In this document: positions 26,608 to 35,541 of the stretch, piece by piece
Numbering within the stretch: position 1 is the stretch's first letter
How the letters are laid out: each line of letters begins with the position of its first letter
Assembly: GCA_022826565.1 (NCBI GenBank)
Contig: JAJDUP010000035.1
Location: 248,001-312,000 of the forward strand
DNA length: 64,000 bases
Source: Gemmatimonadota bacterium
GTDB lineage: Bacteria > Gemmatimonadota > Gemmatimonadetes > Longimicrobiales > Gaopeijiaceae
Direction of reading: 5' to 3'
Position numbers and translations under genes: made by a program
Notes under the pieces: model-generated
Seen by the model: the letters and a program-made list of their open reading frames with translations, nothing else
Databases searched by the model: none
What the model was told of the DNA's origin: nothing

Positions 26608-27870
26608 ATGCCCGCACACCGCCCCACCGCCCGCCCCACCCCCGCTCCCCCGCTGGCGCTTGTCACGCTCGCCGCGCTCCTCCCATCGCTGACCCTGCCC
26701 GCGCTCGACGCCCCGCTCATGCCCCCGGCCACCGCCTCCGCCCAGGACACCTCCCGCCCCCGGGCCCGCGATCTCGGCATCGAAGTCGGCATCTTCACGC
26801 CCGGTGCCCACAACGCCATCACCGATGTCGCGGGCGTCCTCGTCGGCCACACCACGATCATCGAGGGCGACGACGTCCGCACCGGCGTGACCGCGATCCG
26901 CCCGCACGGCGGCAACCTGTACTTCGACCGGGTCCCGGCGGCAATGTACGTCGGCAACGGCTTCGGCAAGCTCCTCGGCGTCACCCAGGTCCGTGAACTC
27001 GGCGAGCTCGAAATGCCGATCCTGCTGACCTGCACCCTGTGCGTCTGGAAGGCGGCGGACGCGATGGTCGAGTGGGCCCTCGCACGCGATGGCATGGAGG
27101 GCGTGCGTTCGATCAACCCCGTCGTCGGCGAGACGAACGACGGCGGCCTGAACGACATCCGCAACCGTCCGATCACGGCCGGGCAGGTGCGCGCGGCGCT
27201 GGAAGGTGCGGCGGGCGGCCCGGTCGAGGAAGGGGCCGTGGGCGCGGGGACCGGCACCTCGGCCTTCGGGTGGAAGGGCGGCATCGGCACCAGTTCGCGC
27301 GTGTTGCCCGAGGCGCTCGGCGGCTACGCGGTCGGCGTGCTGGTCCAGTCCAACTTCGGCGGCATCCTTCAGATCGCCGGCGCGCCGGTGGGCGAGGAAC
27401 TGGGCCGCTATGCCTTCCGGAACCAGGTCGATCCGGGCAGTGGCGGCGGCGATGGGGACAGCCAACACTCCGATCAACCCGACATCCACTCTCAGGGGTC
27501 GATCATGATGATCGTCGCGACCGACGCACCGCTCTCGGAACGCAATCTGAAGCGTGTGGCCATGCGGGCCATGATGGGGCTGTCGCGCACCGGTTCCTAC
27601 GCGGGCAACGGCTCGGGCGACTACGTGATCAGCTTTTCGACGGCGCCCAGCGTGCGCCGGGCGCCCGGAGATGTGGTGCGTGCCGTCGAGGACCTCTCCA
27701 ACTCCAACGTGTCGGCGATCTTCCAGGCGGCGGTGGAGGCCACCGAGGAGGCGGTCTACAACTCCATGTTCAAGGCGGTGACCGTGAGCAGCCGCTGGGG
27801 CAGGCGCGAGGCACTCCCGATCGAAGCCACGGTGGAGGTGCTGAAGCGCTACGGGGTGGTGCCGGATTGA
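26608..27870 (+). CDS. DmpA-type P1 family peptidase, exported
   Basis: A self-cleaving aminopeptidase/esterase of the DmpA (peptidase family S58) type, 420 residues. An N-terminal hydrophobic leader ends about TASAQD. The core begins ARDLGIEVGIFTPGAHNAIT. Conserved parts are AAMYVGNGFGKL, PVVGETNDGGLNDI, GAGTGTSAFGWKGGIGTSSR, and the autocleavage site with nucleophile Ser298 in SQGSIMMIVATDAPLS. Family members release N-terminal L- or D-amino acids from small peptides, amides or esters. It is the first of several exported hydrolase genes here. The ATG at 26608 has only a weak AGG upstream. Confidence 0.9.
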   Translation: MPAHRPTARPTPAPPLALVTLAALLPSLTLPALDAPLMPPATASAQDTSRPRARDLGIEVGIFTPGAHNAITDVAGVLVGHTTIIEGDDVRTGVTAIRPHGGNLYFDRVPAAMYVGNGFGKLLGVTQVRELGELEMPILLTCTLCVWKAADAMVEWALARDGMEGVRSINPVVGETNDGGLNDIRNRPITAGQVRAALEGAAGGPVEEGAVGAGTGTSAFGWKGGIGTSSRVLPEALGGYAVGVLVQSNFGGILQIAGAPVGEELGRYAFRNQVDPGSGGGDGDSQHSDQPDIHSQGSIMMIVATDAPLSERNLKRVAMRAMMGLSRTGSYAGNGSGDYVISFSTAPSVRRAPGDVVRAVEDLSNSNVSAIFQAAVEATEEAVYNSMFKAVTVSSRWGRREALPIEATVEVLKRYGVVPD

Positions 27871-27956
27871 GGGGGGCGGGAAAGACGGGCGACCTGCATT
27901 GGTACGATTACTTTACCCACGCGGAAGGGCCGCGGCGCCGAAACGGGCGCGCAGCC

Positions 27957-29495
27957 ATGACCCGACGCGACTTCGTGCGCGCAGGCCGAGACCTCGCGGG
28001 GCTCATCGCCCTGGGCTCTGCCGCCGGCTGCCGGGACAACCGCCCGCTCCGCCTCCCCTCCCATCCCTTCCCCTACGGTGTGGCGTCGGGCGACCCGGAC
28101 GCGAGCGGAATGGTGCTGTGGACCCGCCTGTCGACCGAAGCAGTGCGAGATGCAGGCGCGGCCGACCGCGAGATCCCCGTCCACTGGGAACTCGCCACCG
28201 ATGACACGTTCGCGACAACGGTAGCCCGCGGCGTCGCCACCGCCCCGCCCGAACTCGGCCACTCGGTCCACGTCGAGGCAGGCGGCCTGGATCCCGCCCG
28301 GTCATACTGGTACCGCTTCATCGCCGCCGGCGAAGAGAGCCCGACCGGACGCACATCCACCCTTCCCGCCCCCGGCACCCGGCCCGAGCGACTCCGCTTC
28401 GCCTTCGCCTCCTGCCAGAACTACGAGAACGGCTACTACACCGCCTACCGCCACATGGCCGACGAAGATCTGGACCTGGTCTTCCACCTCGGCGACTACA
28501 TCTACGAGCACAGGTTCGGCAGCCCCCCGGTTCGCGAACACGGCGCGGGCGAGGTCTACACCCTCGACGAATACCGAGCCCGCTACTCGCTCTACCGCTC
28601 CGACCCCGACCTTCGGGCTGCTCACGCGGCCTTCCCCTGGGTGGTCACCACTGACGACCACGAAGTGGACAACGATTGGGCCGCCGGTGTGCCCGAGGAT
28701 GACCAGGATCCCGGCCGGTTCCTGCTCCGGCGCGCCGCCGCGTTCCAGTGCTACTACGAATTCATGCCGCTCCGGCGCGCTTCCATGCCCGCCGGACCCG
28801 CCATGGCGCTGAACCGCCGCATCCGCTTCGGCGATCTCGCGGACTTCCACGTTCTCGACGGCCGTCAGTACCGCTCAGACCAGGCGTGTCCCGAACGCCG
28901 TCAGCCGATGTGCCCCGAGGCGCTCGACCCCGGCCGGACCATGCTGGGCGCGGACCAGGAGACATGGCTCTTCGACGGCCTGGCCGCCTCTCCCTGCCGC
29001 TGGAACGTGCTCGCGAACCAGGTGATGGTCGCGCGTCTCGAAGGTGCCGGGCCGGACGGCGAGCCTCTGCTGTCGATGGACAGGTGGGATGGCTATCCGG
29101 CAGCGCAGCAGAGGCTGCTGTCCTTCCTCGACCGGGCGCGGCCGTCCAACCCCGTCGTCATCACCGGCGACATCCACTCCAACTGGGCGGCCGACCTCAA
29201 GGCCGACTTCCGCGACCCGGCAAGCAACACGGTGGGCGCCGAGCTGGTCGGCACCTCGATCAGCTCCGGCGGGGACGGGGCCGACACGCGCGACAATACG
29301 GAGGTCACCCTCTCCCGCAACCCGCACATCCGCTTCTTCAACGGCCAGCGAGGCTACGTGAGTTGCGAAGCCACGCCGGATCGTCTCACGGGCGACTTCA
29401 GGGTGGTGCCGTACGTAACCCGCCAGGGTGCGCCGATATCCACTCGGGCAACGTTTGTGGTGGAGGAAGGGCGACCCGGACTGGTCCGGGGCTGA
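27957..29495 (+). CDS. PhoD-like alkaline phosphatase (phosphodiesterase), Tat-exported
   Basis: A metallophosphoesterase of 512 residues. The Tat signal is TRRDFVRAGRDLAGLIALGS and ends at a Cys (AAGC), so it could be a Tat lipoprotein. The PhoD_N domain is FPYGVASGDPDASGMVLWTR, and metal-binding motifs are FHLGDYIYE, TTDDHEVDNDW and ITGDIHSNW. Enzymes of this type release phosphate from mono- and diesters outside the cytoplasm. I chose the ATG at 27957 because Tat residues follow directly; the ribosome-binding site is weak. It lies 86 bp after the P1 peptidase gene and is convergent with the deacylase. Confidence 0.9.
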   Translation: MTRRDFVRAGRDLAGLIALGSAAGCRDNRPLRLPSHPFPYGVASGDPDASGMVLWTRLSTEAVRDAGAADREIPVHWELATDDTFATTVARGVATAPPELGHSVHVEAGGLDPARSYWYRFIAAGEESPTGRTSTLPAPGTRPERLRFAFASCQNYENGYYTAYRHMADEDLDLVFHLGDYIYEHRFGSPPVREHGAGEVYTLDEYRARYSLYRSDPDLRAAHAAFPWVVTTDDHEVDNDWAAGVPEDDQDPGRFLLRRAAAFQCYYEFMPLRRASMPAGPAMALNRRIRFGDLADFHVLDGRQYRSDQACPERRQPMCPEALDPGRTMLGADQETWLFDGLAASPCRWNVLANQVMVARLEGAGPDGEPLLSMDRWDGYPAAQQRLLSFLDRARPSNPVVITGDIHSNWAADLKADFRDPASNTVGAELVGTSISSGGDGADTRDNTEVTLSRNPHIRFFNGQRGYVSCEATPDRLTGDFRVVPYVTRQGAPISTRATFVVEEGRPGLVRG

Positions 29496-29500
29496 TACCG

Positions 29501-29514
29501 GCCCGGATCCGGGC
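29501..29514. terminator. 14-bp perfect palindrome between convergent genes
   Basis: GCCCGGATCCGGGC, lying 6 bp after the PhoD stop and 15 bp before the deacylase stop. As a hairpin it has a 5-bp stem and GATC loop; there is no U-tract. Confidence 0.4.
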
Positions 29515-29528
29515 GCCCCGGCGCTGCC

Positions 29529-31124
29529 TCAGTCGGACCCCCCGCCCCTGACCAGCACCTTCCCCGCCCGAGCGCCCGTGAACGCCGAGTTCAGGATCGC
29601 CGCCTCGCCGCCGACAAAGGCGTGCACAACCCCCGACGACAGCTGGTGCGGCTCGGTAAAGGTCGCGTTGTCCTTGAAGTAGTCCGAGAAGACTACCACA
29701 TCCGCGACCAGCCCCTCCGCGATCCGCCCCCGGTCGTCCATGCCCATGACCTCGGCGGGAAGCGCCGACATGGTGCGCACCGCAGCCTCCAGCGACATCA
29801 CCCGGTCCTCGAAGACGTACTTCCCGATCTTGCGGGCGAAGGCGCCGTAGGAGCGCGGGTGGGGGACGCCGACGCCGAACATGGGCAGGCCGCCGTCAGA
29901 TGAAGTCATGGTCCAATCCTGCGTCATCAGGGTCAACAGGTCCTCGTCACTCATGTTGAAGGAGACGATCGACGGGCCGCCCTGCAGGATCAGATCGAGC
30001 GCGATGTCGATCGGGTCACCGCCCCGTTCGGCGGCCACATCCGAGAGCAGGCGCCCCTCTATGGACGCATCCTCGGTGAAGCGCCGGAACTGGATCCGGT
30101 CCGCCCCGCCGCGCCGCGCCAGGTTCTCGACCATGGCTTCGCGGATCCGCGCCTTCGTCTCCGGGTCGGCCACACGTTCGGCGAACGCCTCGCTGCCGCC
30201 CGCCTGTGACCAGCGGGGCAGCAGCGCCGCCGACAGCCCCGTCGCCGAAGCCAGGTAGGGATACTGGTCCGCGTAGACCGACAGCCCCTCGCCGCGTGCG
30301 GCCTCGATCCGCTCAACGATCGCCGCCGACGATCCCCACACAGGGGGACCGAGCGCCTTGATGTGGGTGACGACCCCGGTGATCCCGGTCTGGCGGCTCA
30401 CGTCGATCACCTCCTCGACGGCCGCGATGACCCCGATCGTGTAGTCGGACTCGTCTCGAATGTGGCTCGTGTAGATGCCGTCGAACTCGGCCGCCACCCG
30501 CGCCAGCTCGATCAGCTCGGCGTTCCCGGAGTAGCTCCCGGGCGTGTAGAAGGTGCCGGATGAAAGACCCCAGGCGCCCGCTTCCATCCCGTCGCGCACG
30601 AGGGCCCGCATCTGGTCGAGCTCGGCTTCGGTGGCCGCCCGGTCGTCCATCCCCATGACCCTCGAGCGCACCGAACCGTGACCGATGAGCTGCGCCGCAT
30701 TCACGCCGAGACCCTCTTCCTCCAGGTCGGCGCGCTGCCCGGCGAGGTCGACCGGACCGCCCCCGTCCGGGTTGACCACCACCGTGGTGAGTCCCTGCGC
30801 CAGCAATGGCTCGCCGTGACTGAGTCCATCGGTGGCCAGCCCCGGGCCCGCGTGGGAGTGGGCGTCGATGAACCCCGGCGCGACGTAGAGGCCGGTCACA
30901 TCCAGGGTAGTGGCAGCAGACGCACCGGCCAGTTCGCCCACGGCCGCGATCCGGCCGCCGCTGATCGCGACATCGGCCTGACGCGCCGCGGCCCCGGTCC
31001 CGTCCACGACCCGTCCGCCCGCCAGGATCACGTCGTAGGCCGGAGGCGAACAGGCGGCGAGCGTGGCGCACAGCGTCGCGAGGATCACGGGTCGCGAGCC
31101 GGATCGGCGGTGCTTGGCGTTCAT
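29529..31124 (-). CDS. N-acyl-D-amino-acid deacylase-family lipoprotein
   Basis: An amidohydrolase of 531 residues with a lipoprotein signal (LCATLAACSPP, lipobox LAAC), thus attached to a membrane outside the cytoplasm. The urease-like opening is YDVILAGGRVVDGTG, metal-ligand region VAPGFIDAHSHAGPG, then GLSSGTFYTPGSYSGNAEL, IYTSHIRDES and THIKALGPPVWGSS, as in D-aminoacylases. The C-terminal GRIAEGLVADVVVFS is standard. The ATG at 31124 has GGAGG at 5-nt spacing. It would release D-amino acids from N-acyl compounds. It matches the nearby peptidases in theme, but the substrate is inferred. Confidence 0.88.
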   Translation of the reverse strand: MNAKHRRSGSRPVILATLCATLAACSPPAYDVILAGGRVVDGTGAAARQADVAISGGRIAAVGELAGASAATTLDVTGLYVAPGFIDAHSHAGPGLATDGLSHGEPLLAQGLTTVVVNPDGGGPVDLAGQRADLEEEGLGVNAAQLIGHGSVRSRVMGMDDRAATEAELDQMRALVRDGMEAGAWGLSSGTFYTPGSYSGNAELIELARVAAEFDGIYTSHIRDESDYTIGVIAAVEEVIDVSRQTGITGVVTHIKALGPPVWGSSAAIVERIEAARGEGLSVYADQYPYLASATGLSAALLPRWSQAGGSEAFAERVADPETKARIREAMVENLARRGGADRIQFRRFTEDASIEGRLLSDVAAERGGDPIDIALDLILQGGPSIVSFNMSDEDLLTLMTQDWTMTSSDGGLPMFGVGVPHPRSYGAFARKIGKYVFEDRVMSLEAAVRTMSALPAEVMGMDDRGRIAEGLVADVVVFSDYFKDNATFTEPHQLSSGVVHAFVGGEAAILNSAFTGARAGKVLVRGGGSD

Positions 31125-31242
31125 GCGGGCCTCCAAGTATTCCGGGGATTGGTTATCGTCCTTGGTGTTGGCAGCTCGCGAGCTTCCGGGACGAGACACC
31201 GGGCCGTCGACGAACTCTCGCCTATCGACCAGAGCAGCAACC

Positions 31243-31893
31243 ATGACCCGCTTCCGGCTCGTTGCGCAACCGGTCCTGCTTTTCCTGCTGACCGGCACCC
31301 CCGTGGCCGGGCAGATCACTGTCGGGATCCGGGCGGGCGCGAGCATGTCCGAAGTCGTGGTCACCGGGTTGCACATCGACGACCAGGCGCCGCGCAGGGA
31401 GTACATGGTGGGCGCCTCGGTGGGCCTGCCGCTCTCACCGCACCTCGGGATCGAGTTCGGCGGATCCTACATCCAGCGGGGCTCCACATCGACGCTGTTG
31501 CAGCTGGGCGACGTTGATCTGAGGATTCAATACCTGAGATTGACCGGGCTCGCCAGGGCAGCCGTGCCCCTCGCGGGCCCGCTCTCCATGCACGTACTCG
31601 GCGGCCCCGCGATCGCAGTGGAGACGTCCTGCGAACGCGACACGACATTGGCGCTGCAGCCGATCGTCATCTCCATCGAATGCGACGACCCGGCAGGCAA
31701 CGCGGTAACGGGTCCCTTCGACTTCGGGCTCATGGGAGGTGCCGGCCTTCGCTTCGCGCCGGGGCGGATCGTGCTGTCGGTGGACGTGCTCTACAGCCAC
31801 GGGATCGGATCTTTCCTCGAACCGGATCAGGACTACACCGCGGAGAACCGGGCCATCGAACTGCAGGTCGGCATCGGCTTCGCCATAGGCTGA
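31243..31893 (+). CDS. Outer-membrane beta-barrel protein (PorT-like)
   Basis: A 216-residue protein with a signal peptide (LVAQPVLLFLLTGTPVAGQ) and alternating amphipathic strands typical of eight-stranded outer-membrane barrels: ITVGIRAGASMSEVVVTGLH, MVGASVGLPLSPHLGIEFGG, YLRLTGLARAAVPLAGPLSM and the terminal IELQVGIGFAIG ending near the carboxyl end. Two cysteines (SCERDT, IECDDP) may form a disulfide in a loop. Function unknown. It is divergent from the deacylase gene (118 bp) and convergent with the gamma-glutamyltransferase gene. The ribosome-binding site is weak. Confidence 0.8.
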   Translation: MTRFRLVAQPVLLFLLTGTPVAGQITVGIRAGASMSEVVVTGLHIDDQAPRREYMVGASVGLPLSPHLGIEFGGSYIQRGSTSTLLQLGDVDLRIQYLRLTGLARAAVPLAGPLSMHVLGGPAIAVETSCERDTTLALQPIVISIECDDPAGNAVTGPFDFGLMGGAGLRFAPGRIVLSVDVLYSHGIGSFLEPDQDYTAENRAIELQVGIGFAIG

Positions 31894-31912
31894 GGCGCAC
31901 CGGTCTACCGCC

Positions 31913-33565
31913 CTACCGCCCCGGCACCGCCACCGCCCCTTCCCAGTCGGGATCCGCCACGCCCGTGATCTCGCCCGTCGCGCCGTTCACCCAGATCCCG
32001 TGGATCCGGCCGAAGGCCCCGTCGCGCTCCACCGCCTGTACTTCCATCCCCCACGACTCCACCGCGGCCACCTCCGCGGGCGTCCATCCAATCCCGGGCG
32101 AGGTCTCCATCGCGATCCCCCCGTCGATCGGATGCACCCGCGCCGCCGCAAGCGCGTCAGGCAGAGTCATCTCGTGGTCCACCACGCGCAGGACCGCCTG
32201 AACCACCGCCGAAATGATCCTCGCGCCCCCCGCCGCGCCCAGCACCAGCACAGGCTCGCCGTCCCGGAGCAACATGAGCGGCGAGATGCTCGAGCGGGCG
32301 CGTTCCCCTGGTTCCATGTGTCCCAGGTAGCCGCCCAGCGTCGCCGCGTAGAGGAATCCGAGCCCCGGCGTCATCACTTTCGAGCCCAGATTCGGGCCGA
32401 TGGTCTGGGTCAGCGAGACGTACATTCCCCCGCCGTCCGCGGCCGACAGGTGCGTGGTGTGCCCGTGCGACGGTCCCCAGGCGTCGTCGTCCCAGTCGGC
32501 GAGGGCCACCTCCTCCACCGCACCCGGCACCTCGATGCCGGCCGCGACCTCGGCAGCCCAGCCCTTGTCCGTCATGAACGAGAGATCCCCTCCGTCCTCA
32601 CCCCGCACCGCGGCCCGCGCCTCGAAGGCCCGCGCCACCACCGTGCCGACCAGCGCGGCCCAGCTGTCGCGATCCAGCGACCCCATGTCGAAGTTCTCGA
32701 GGATGTGGAGGATCCCGATGCTCACGGCGCCGGACGCCGGAATGTCCGTCCCCACCAGATCGAAGCCGCGATAGCTGCCCCGGACGATGCGTGAGTCCTG
32801 CGCCCGATAGTCGGCCAGCGACTCGAGGGTGACCGGCGCCCCGTGCACCTCCATGTCGGCGGCGATGCGCTCGGCGATCGGGCCGCGATAGAACGCGTCG
32901 GCACCCCCCGCGGCGATGGCGCGCAGCGTCGCGGCAAGATCGGGCTGCACAAAGATCGAGCCAGCCTGGCGCGTATCCCCTTCAGAAGTGAGGAAATGCG
33001 CGCGCGAGCCCTCGAATTCGGCGAGTTGCTCCACACCCGCCGCGTGACGGGCCGCCTCGCCCGGCAACAGCGCGAATCCGTTTTCGGCGAGCTCGATCGC
33101 CGGCGCCATGACGTCTTCCAGCGACATGGTCCCGTGCTCCTCCAGGAGCCGTGTGAGCCCCGCAACCGCCCCCGGCACCCCCACGGTCGGGTATCCGTAC
33201 GAAGCCTGCGGTGCGGTATCGGGGTCGTAGGTCGCGGGCGCCTGCGTCGTCGCGTCGAGCCCCGCGACGGTCCCGTCCGGCAGCCGGATCAGGATCTGGG
33301 TCCGGCCTCCGATGCTGTTCATCGACGGTTCGACCACGGAGACGGCAAAGGCCGCCGCCACCGCCGCGTCGGCCGCGTTCCCCCCTGCCCGGAGCATCTT
33401 CGCCCCGGCCTCCGCCGCCAGCGGTTGCGCCGCCGCCACCACCCCATCCGACGACGACGCCACCTGCGGCGGCGCCTGGGGCTCCTCCTGCACCGCCGGG
33501 CCGCAACCCCACGTTCCCAGCAGCGCAATCACGCCGCAGAAGTACCAAAAAGCGCGCAGACGCAT
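31913..33565 (-). CDS. Gamma-glutamyltransferase lipoprotein
   Basis: An Ntn hydrolase that cleaves gamma-glutamyl bonds such as those in glutathione. It has 550 residues with a lipoprotein signal (FCGVIALLGTWGCGPA). Conserved parts are AAGAKMLRAGGNAADAAVAA, VEPSMNSIGG, and the autoprocessing site with nucleophile Thr370 in HGHTTHLSAADGGG, followed by TQTIGPNLGSKVMTPGLGFL and SSISPLMLL. I chose ATG 33565 because it has GGGAG upstream and overlaps the preceding stop codon as TGATG, which couples it to the beta-barrel gene. It acts outside the cytoplasm and could supply glutamate and cysteinyl peptides. Confidence 0.9.
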   Translation of the reverse strand: MRLRAFWYFCGVIALLGTWGCGPAVQEEPQAPPQVASSSDGVVAAAQPLAAEAGAKMLRAGGNAADAAVAAAFAVSVVEPSMNSIGGRTQILIRLPDGTVAGLDATTQAPATYDPDTAPQASYGYPTVGVPGAVAGLTRLLEEHGTMSLEDVMAPAIELAENGFALLPGEAARHAAGVEQLAEFEGSRAHFLTSEGDTRQAGSIFVQPDLAATLRAIAAGGADAFYRGPIAERIAADMEVHGAPVTLESLADYRAQDSRIVRGSYRGFDLVGTDIPASGAVSIGILHILENFDMGSLDRDSWAALVGTVVARAFEARAAVRGEDGGDLSFMTDKGWAAEVAAGIEVPGAVEEVALADWDDDAWGPSHGHTTHLSAADGGGMYVSLTQTIGPNLGSKVMTPGLGFLYAATLGGYLGHMEPGERARSSISPLMLLRDGEPVLVLGAAGGARIISAVVQAVLRVVDHEMTLPDALAAARVHPIDGGIAMETSPGIGWTPAEVAAVESWGMEVQAVERDGAFGRIHGIWVNGATGEITGVADPDWEGAVAVPGR

Positions 33566-34422
33566 CAGAATGGCTCCCATCTGCTGAAGTACTGTGCCAT
33601 GAACGCGGTCCCCGCCGGCAGATTCCTGCCACTCAACGCGAACCGCGCTCCCACCTCGAACTGCCCGGGACCGACATCATAGAGCACGGAAGGCTGCAAT
33701 TGCACCAGTTCGCGCTGAAAACCGGGGATGTGGATTCCCTCGGTCACACCGGCCGTCCCGTCCCACCCATCCATCGCCAGCCGGTACCCAAACGGCCCGA
33801 CCCGCCCGCCGAACTGGACGTAGTAGAAGAACTCGTTGCCGAAGTCCTTCCGCGATTCGACGTTCTCCTCCCGCCACCGGTAGCCGGCCCATCCCGACAG
33901 GTACAGCGAGCGCGGCCAGAAGGAATGACCGATTTCGGCCATGACTTCCCAGTCCCGCTGCCCGTCCCCCAGCGGGATGATGTCCGCGTCCACATCGAAA
34001 TCTCCCACAGGAACCTTGGTGCCGGCACGAAGCGCGAACGGCAGCGCGGAACCCACCCACGAGAGCGGCGCGAACCGAAGCCAGGCGCGCGTATCGCCAA
34101 AGCCGGTCGAGGCGCGCTCGCCCGCGATGTCATCGTACCGCAGGCGGTTGAAGGAAAACTGGGTCCACAGGTCGACACCGGGAGCCAGCCCGAGGGCCGA
34201 CGTAAGGAACGACGAGGTCGTTATCGCATGTCCCTCGGCGAAGAACATCCGACTCTCTCCGCTTGTGCCGAAGTGCGAGCGGGTATCCTGGTGGTAGACC
34301 GCCAGAGCAACCCACCCTTCGCCGGGGCGCTCCACCCACTGCCCGGCGGACGCCCCCCTTGTGGCCAAGAGCAGGACCAACGCGCCCACCATCGTGCCGG
34401 CGCGCCAGCAGTGTTCACTCAA
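33565..34422 (-). CDS. Predicted outer-membrane beta-barrel protein, 285 aa
   Basis: Exported protein: a leader (MVGALVLLLATRGASAGQ) precedes repeated amphipathic strands such as GWVALAVYHQDTRSHFGTSG, ALGLAPGVDLWTQFSFNRLR, SLYLSGWAGYRWRE, FFYYVQFGGRVGPFGYRLAM and the terminal FMAQYFSRWEPF ending in Phe, as outer-membrane proteins often do. It resembles solute-porin or phenol-pathway MetA-type barrels in general pattern only. The start is probably TTG 34422, which overlaps the DUF3179 stop; an ATG at 34392 is the alternative. It forms a tightly overlapping trio with DUF3179 and gamma-glutamyltransferase genes. Substrate unknown. Confidence 0.8.
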   Translation of the reverse strand: MSEHCWRAGTMVGALVLLLATRGASAGQWVERPGEGWVALAVYHQDTRSHFGTSGESRMFFAEGHAITTSSFLTSALGLAPGVDLWTQFSFNRLRYDDIAGERASTGFGDTRAWLRFAPLSWVGSALPFALRAGTKVPVGDFDVDADIIPLGDGQRDWEVMAEIGHSFWPRSLYLSGWAGYRWREENVESRKDFGNEFFYYVQFGGRVGPFGYRLAMDGWDGTAGVTEGIHIPGFQRELVQLQPSVLYDVGPGQFEVGARFALSGRNLPAGTAFMAQYFSRWEPF

Positions 34423-35518
34423 CCGGAAGTTCCGTCTCAGGATGGAAAGCGGCCCAGGCCTGCCAGAAGGCGACGTACGCCTCCGGGATGATCTCCAGCC
34501 GCTCCCCGGCGAGTTCTCCCGCCGTCGCCACTCCGGTCACCGACCAGCGCGATCCGGTCTCGTTGTCCACAATGGCCTCGTCATCCACCCTGAAGGTCAG
34601 CCGCTGTCCACGGGCAACGGGCCGGACGGCGACGGCCGCGAACCGCGTGCGGTCCCACAGCACGGCCGCCGCGTCACCCATGTACTCGAACTCGGAGACC
34701 CACTTCTCGCCGCGCGCTTCCATCGCATGGAAGGGAAACGCCAGCGGAGATCCGCCCCCGACTGCCGGAAGCCCCAGAACCCTCTCCTTCGGCAGACGCC
34801 GGTTGTCGTCCCGCGGGATCGGGAAGCCGAGATAGTCGGGATTGTTGGGGTGCTCGTAGGCGTTTCCGTAAGGATTGACGCGGTAGGTCTCCTGGTCGAA
34901 GAGGGAAAGGCCGATGACCGAGGCAGCCGGGAACAGCGTCTGCCAGCCGGCCCAGTTCATCTCCACGACGGGATATCTCGCAAGGGATTGTCCCTCGCTG
35001 GGACCGCAGGCCGCAGCACCCCTCATCTGGGGCCACAGCGAGTCGTCCGAGCGCCGGTCGTACATGATCAGGTTGGCCTGAAACAGCAGTCCGGAAACCC
35101 CGAACTCGGCGCCGTCGACGGACTCCCTGTCGAAGGCAAGCGCGGATCCCGTGAGGGGGCAGTAGGTGACAACGATCTGTCGGTCTCCCCGGTTGAGATT
35201 GACTATCTCGTGTCGATACATAATGTTATGAGGAATCGCCAGCCACTCGTCGCCGACCCGGACCCCGATCACACGGTCGGCACCGGTCAGGTACGCGGTC
35301 TCCGCCTCCTGCTCGTTCGAGACGAACGTGGGATCGGTCAACGCCGGAATGCCGTCGCGCCCAACTCCACCATCAGCGAGGAAGACAGGGTCGAGCGCTC
35401 CACAGCTCAAGTCCGGCCCCAAGCCGACGGGTTGGTCGGTGGAGCAGGTCGCGAGGGAACCCGATAGAACAAGGACCCATCCGGGTCTTGCGGTGTGTCT
35501 TTTGTACATGACGGCCAA
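34415..35518 (-). CDS. DUF3179-domain exported protein
   Basis: A protein of about 367 residues of the DUF3179 family, unknown function. Family signatures are ALTDPTFVSNEQEAETAYL, WLAIPHNIMYRHEIVNLNRG, VVTYCPLTGSALAFDRE, FGVSGLLFQANLIMYDRRSD and SLWPQM. The N-terminus is hydrophobic (PGWVLVLSGSLATCSTDQ) and could be a lipoprotein signal with Cys near residue 25. AGGAG lies upstream of TTG 35518 and ATG 35509, either of which may start it. It overlaps the downstream barrel gene by 8 bp. It is divergent from the ATPase gene by 23 bp. Confidence 0.85.
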   Translation of the reverse strand: MAVMYKRHTARPGWVLVLSGSLATCSTDQPVGLGPDLSCGALDPVFLADGGVGRDGIPALTDPTFVSNEQEAETAYLTGADRVIGVRVGDEWLAIPHNIMYRHEIVNLNRGDRQIVVTYCPLTGSALAFDRESVDGAEFGVSGLLFQANLIMYDRRSDDSLWPQMRGAAACGPSEGQSLARYPVVEMNWAGWQTLFPAASVIGLSLFDQETYRVNPYGNAYEHPNNPDYLGFPIPRDDNRRLPKERVLGLPAVGGGSPLAFPFHAMEARGEKWVSEFEYMGDAAAVLWDRTRFAAVAVRPVARGQRLTFRVDDEAIVDNETGSRWSVTGVATAGELAGERLEIIPEAYVAFWQAWAAFHPETELPVE

Positions 35519-35541
35519 ACACTCCTGACAGCACGAGGCAA

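Noticed and set aside
27039-27956. N-terminal extension of the PhoD-like gene
   Set aside because: The extension runs through the P1 peptidase gene in another frame; the Tat signal shows that the protein begins near ATG 27957.
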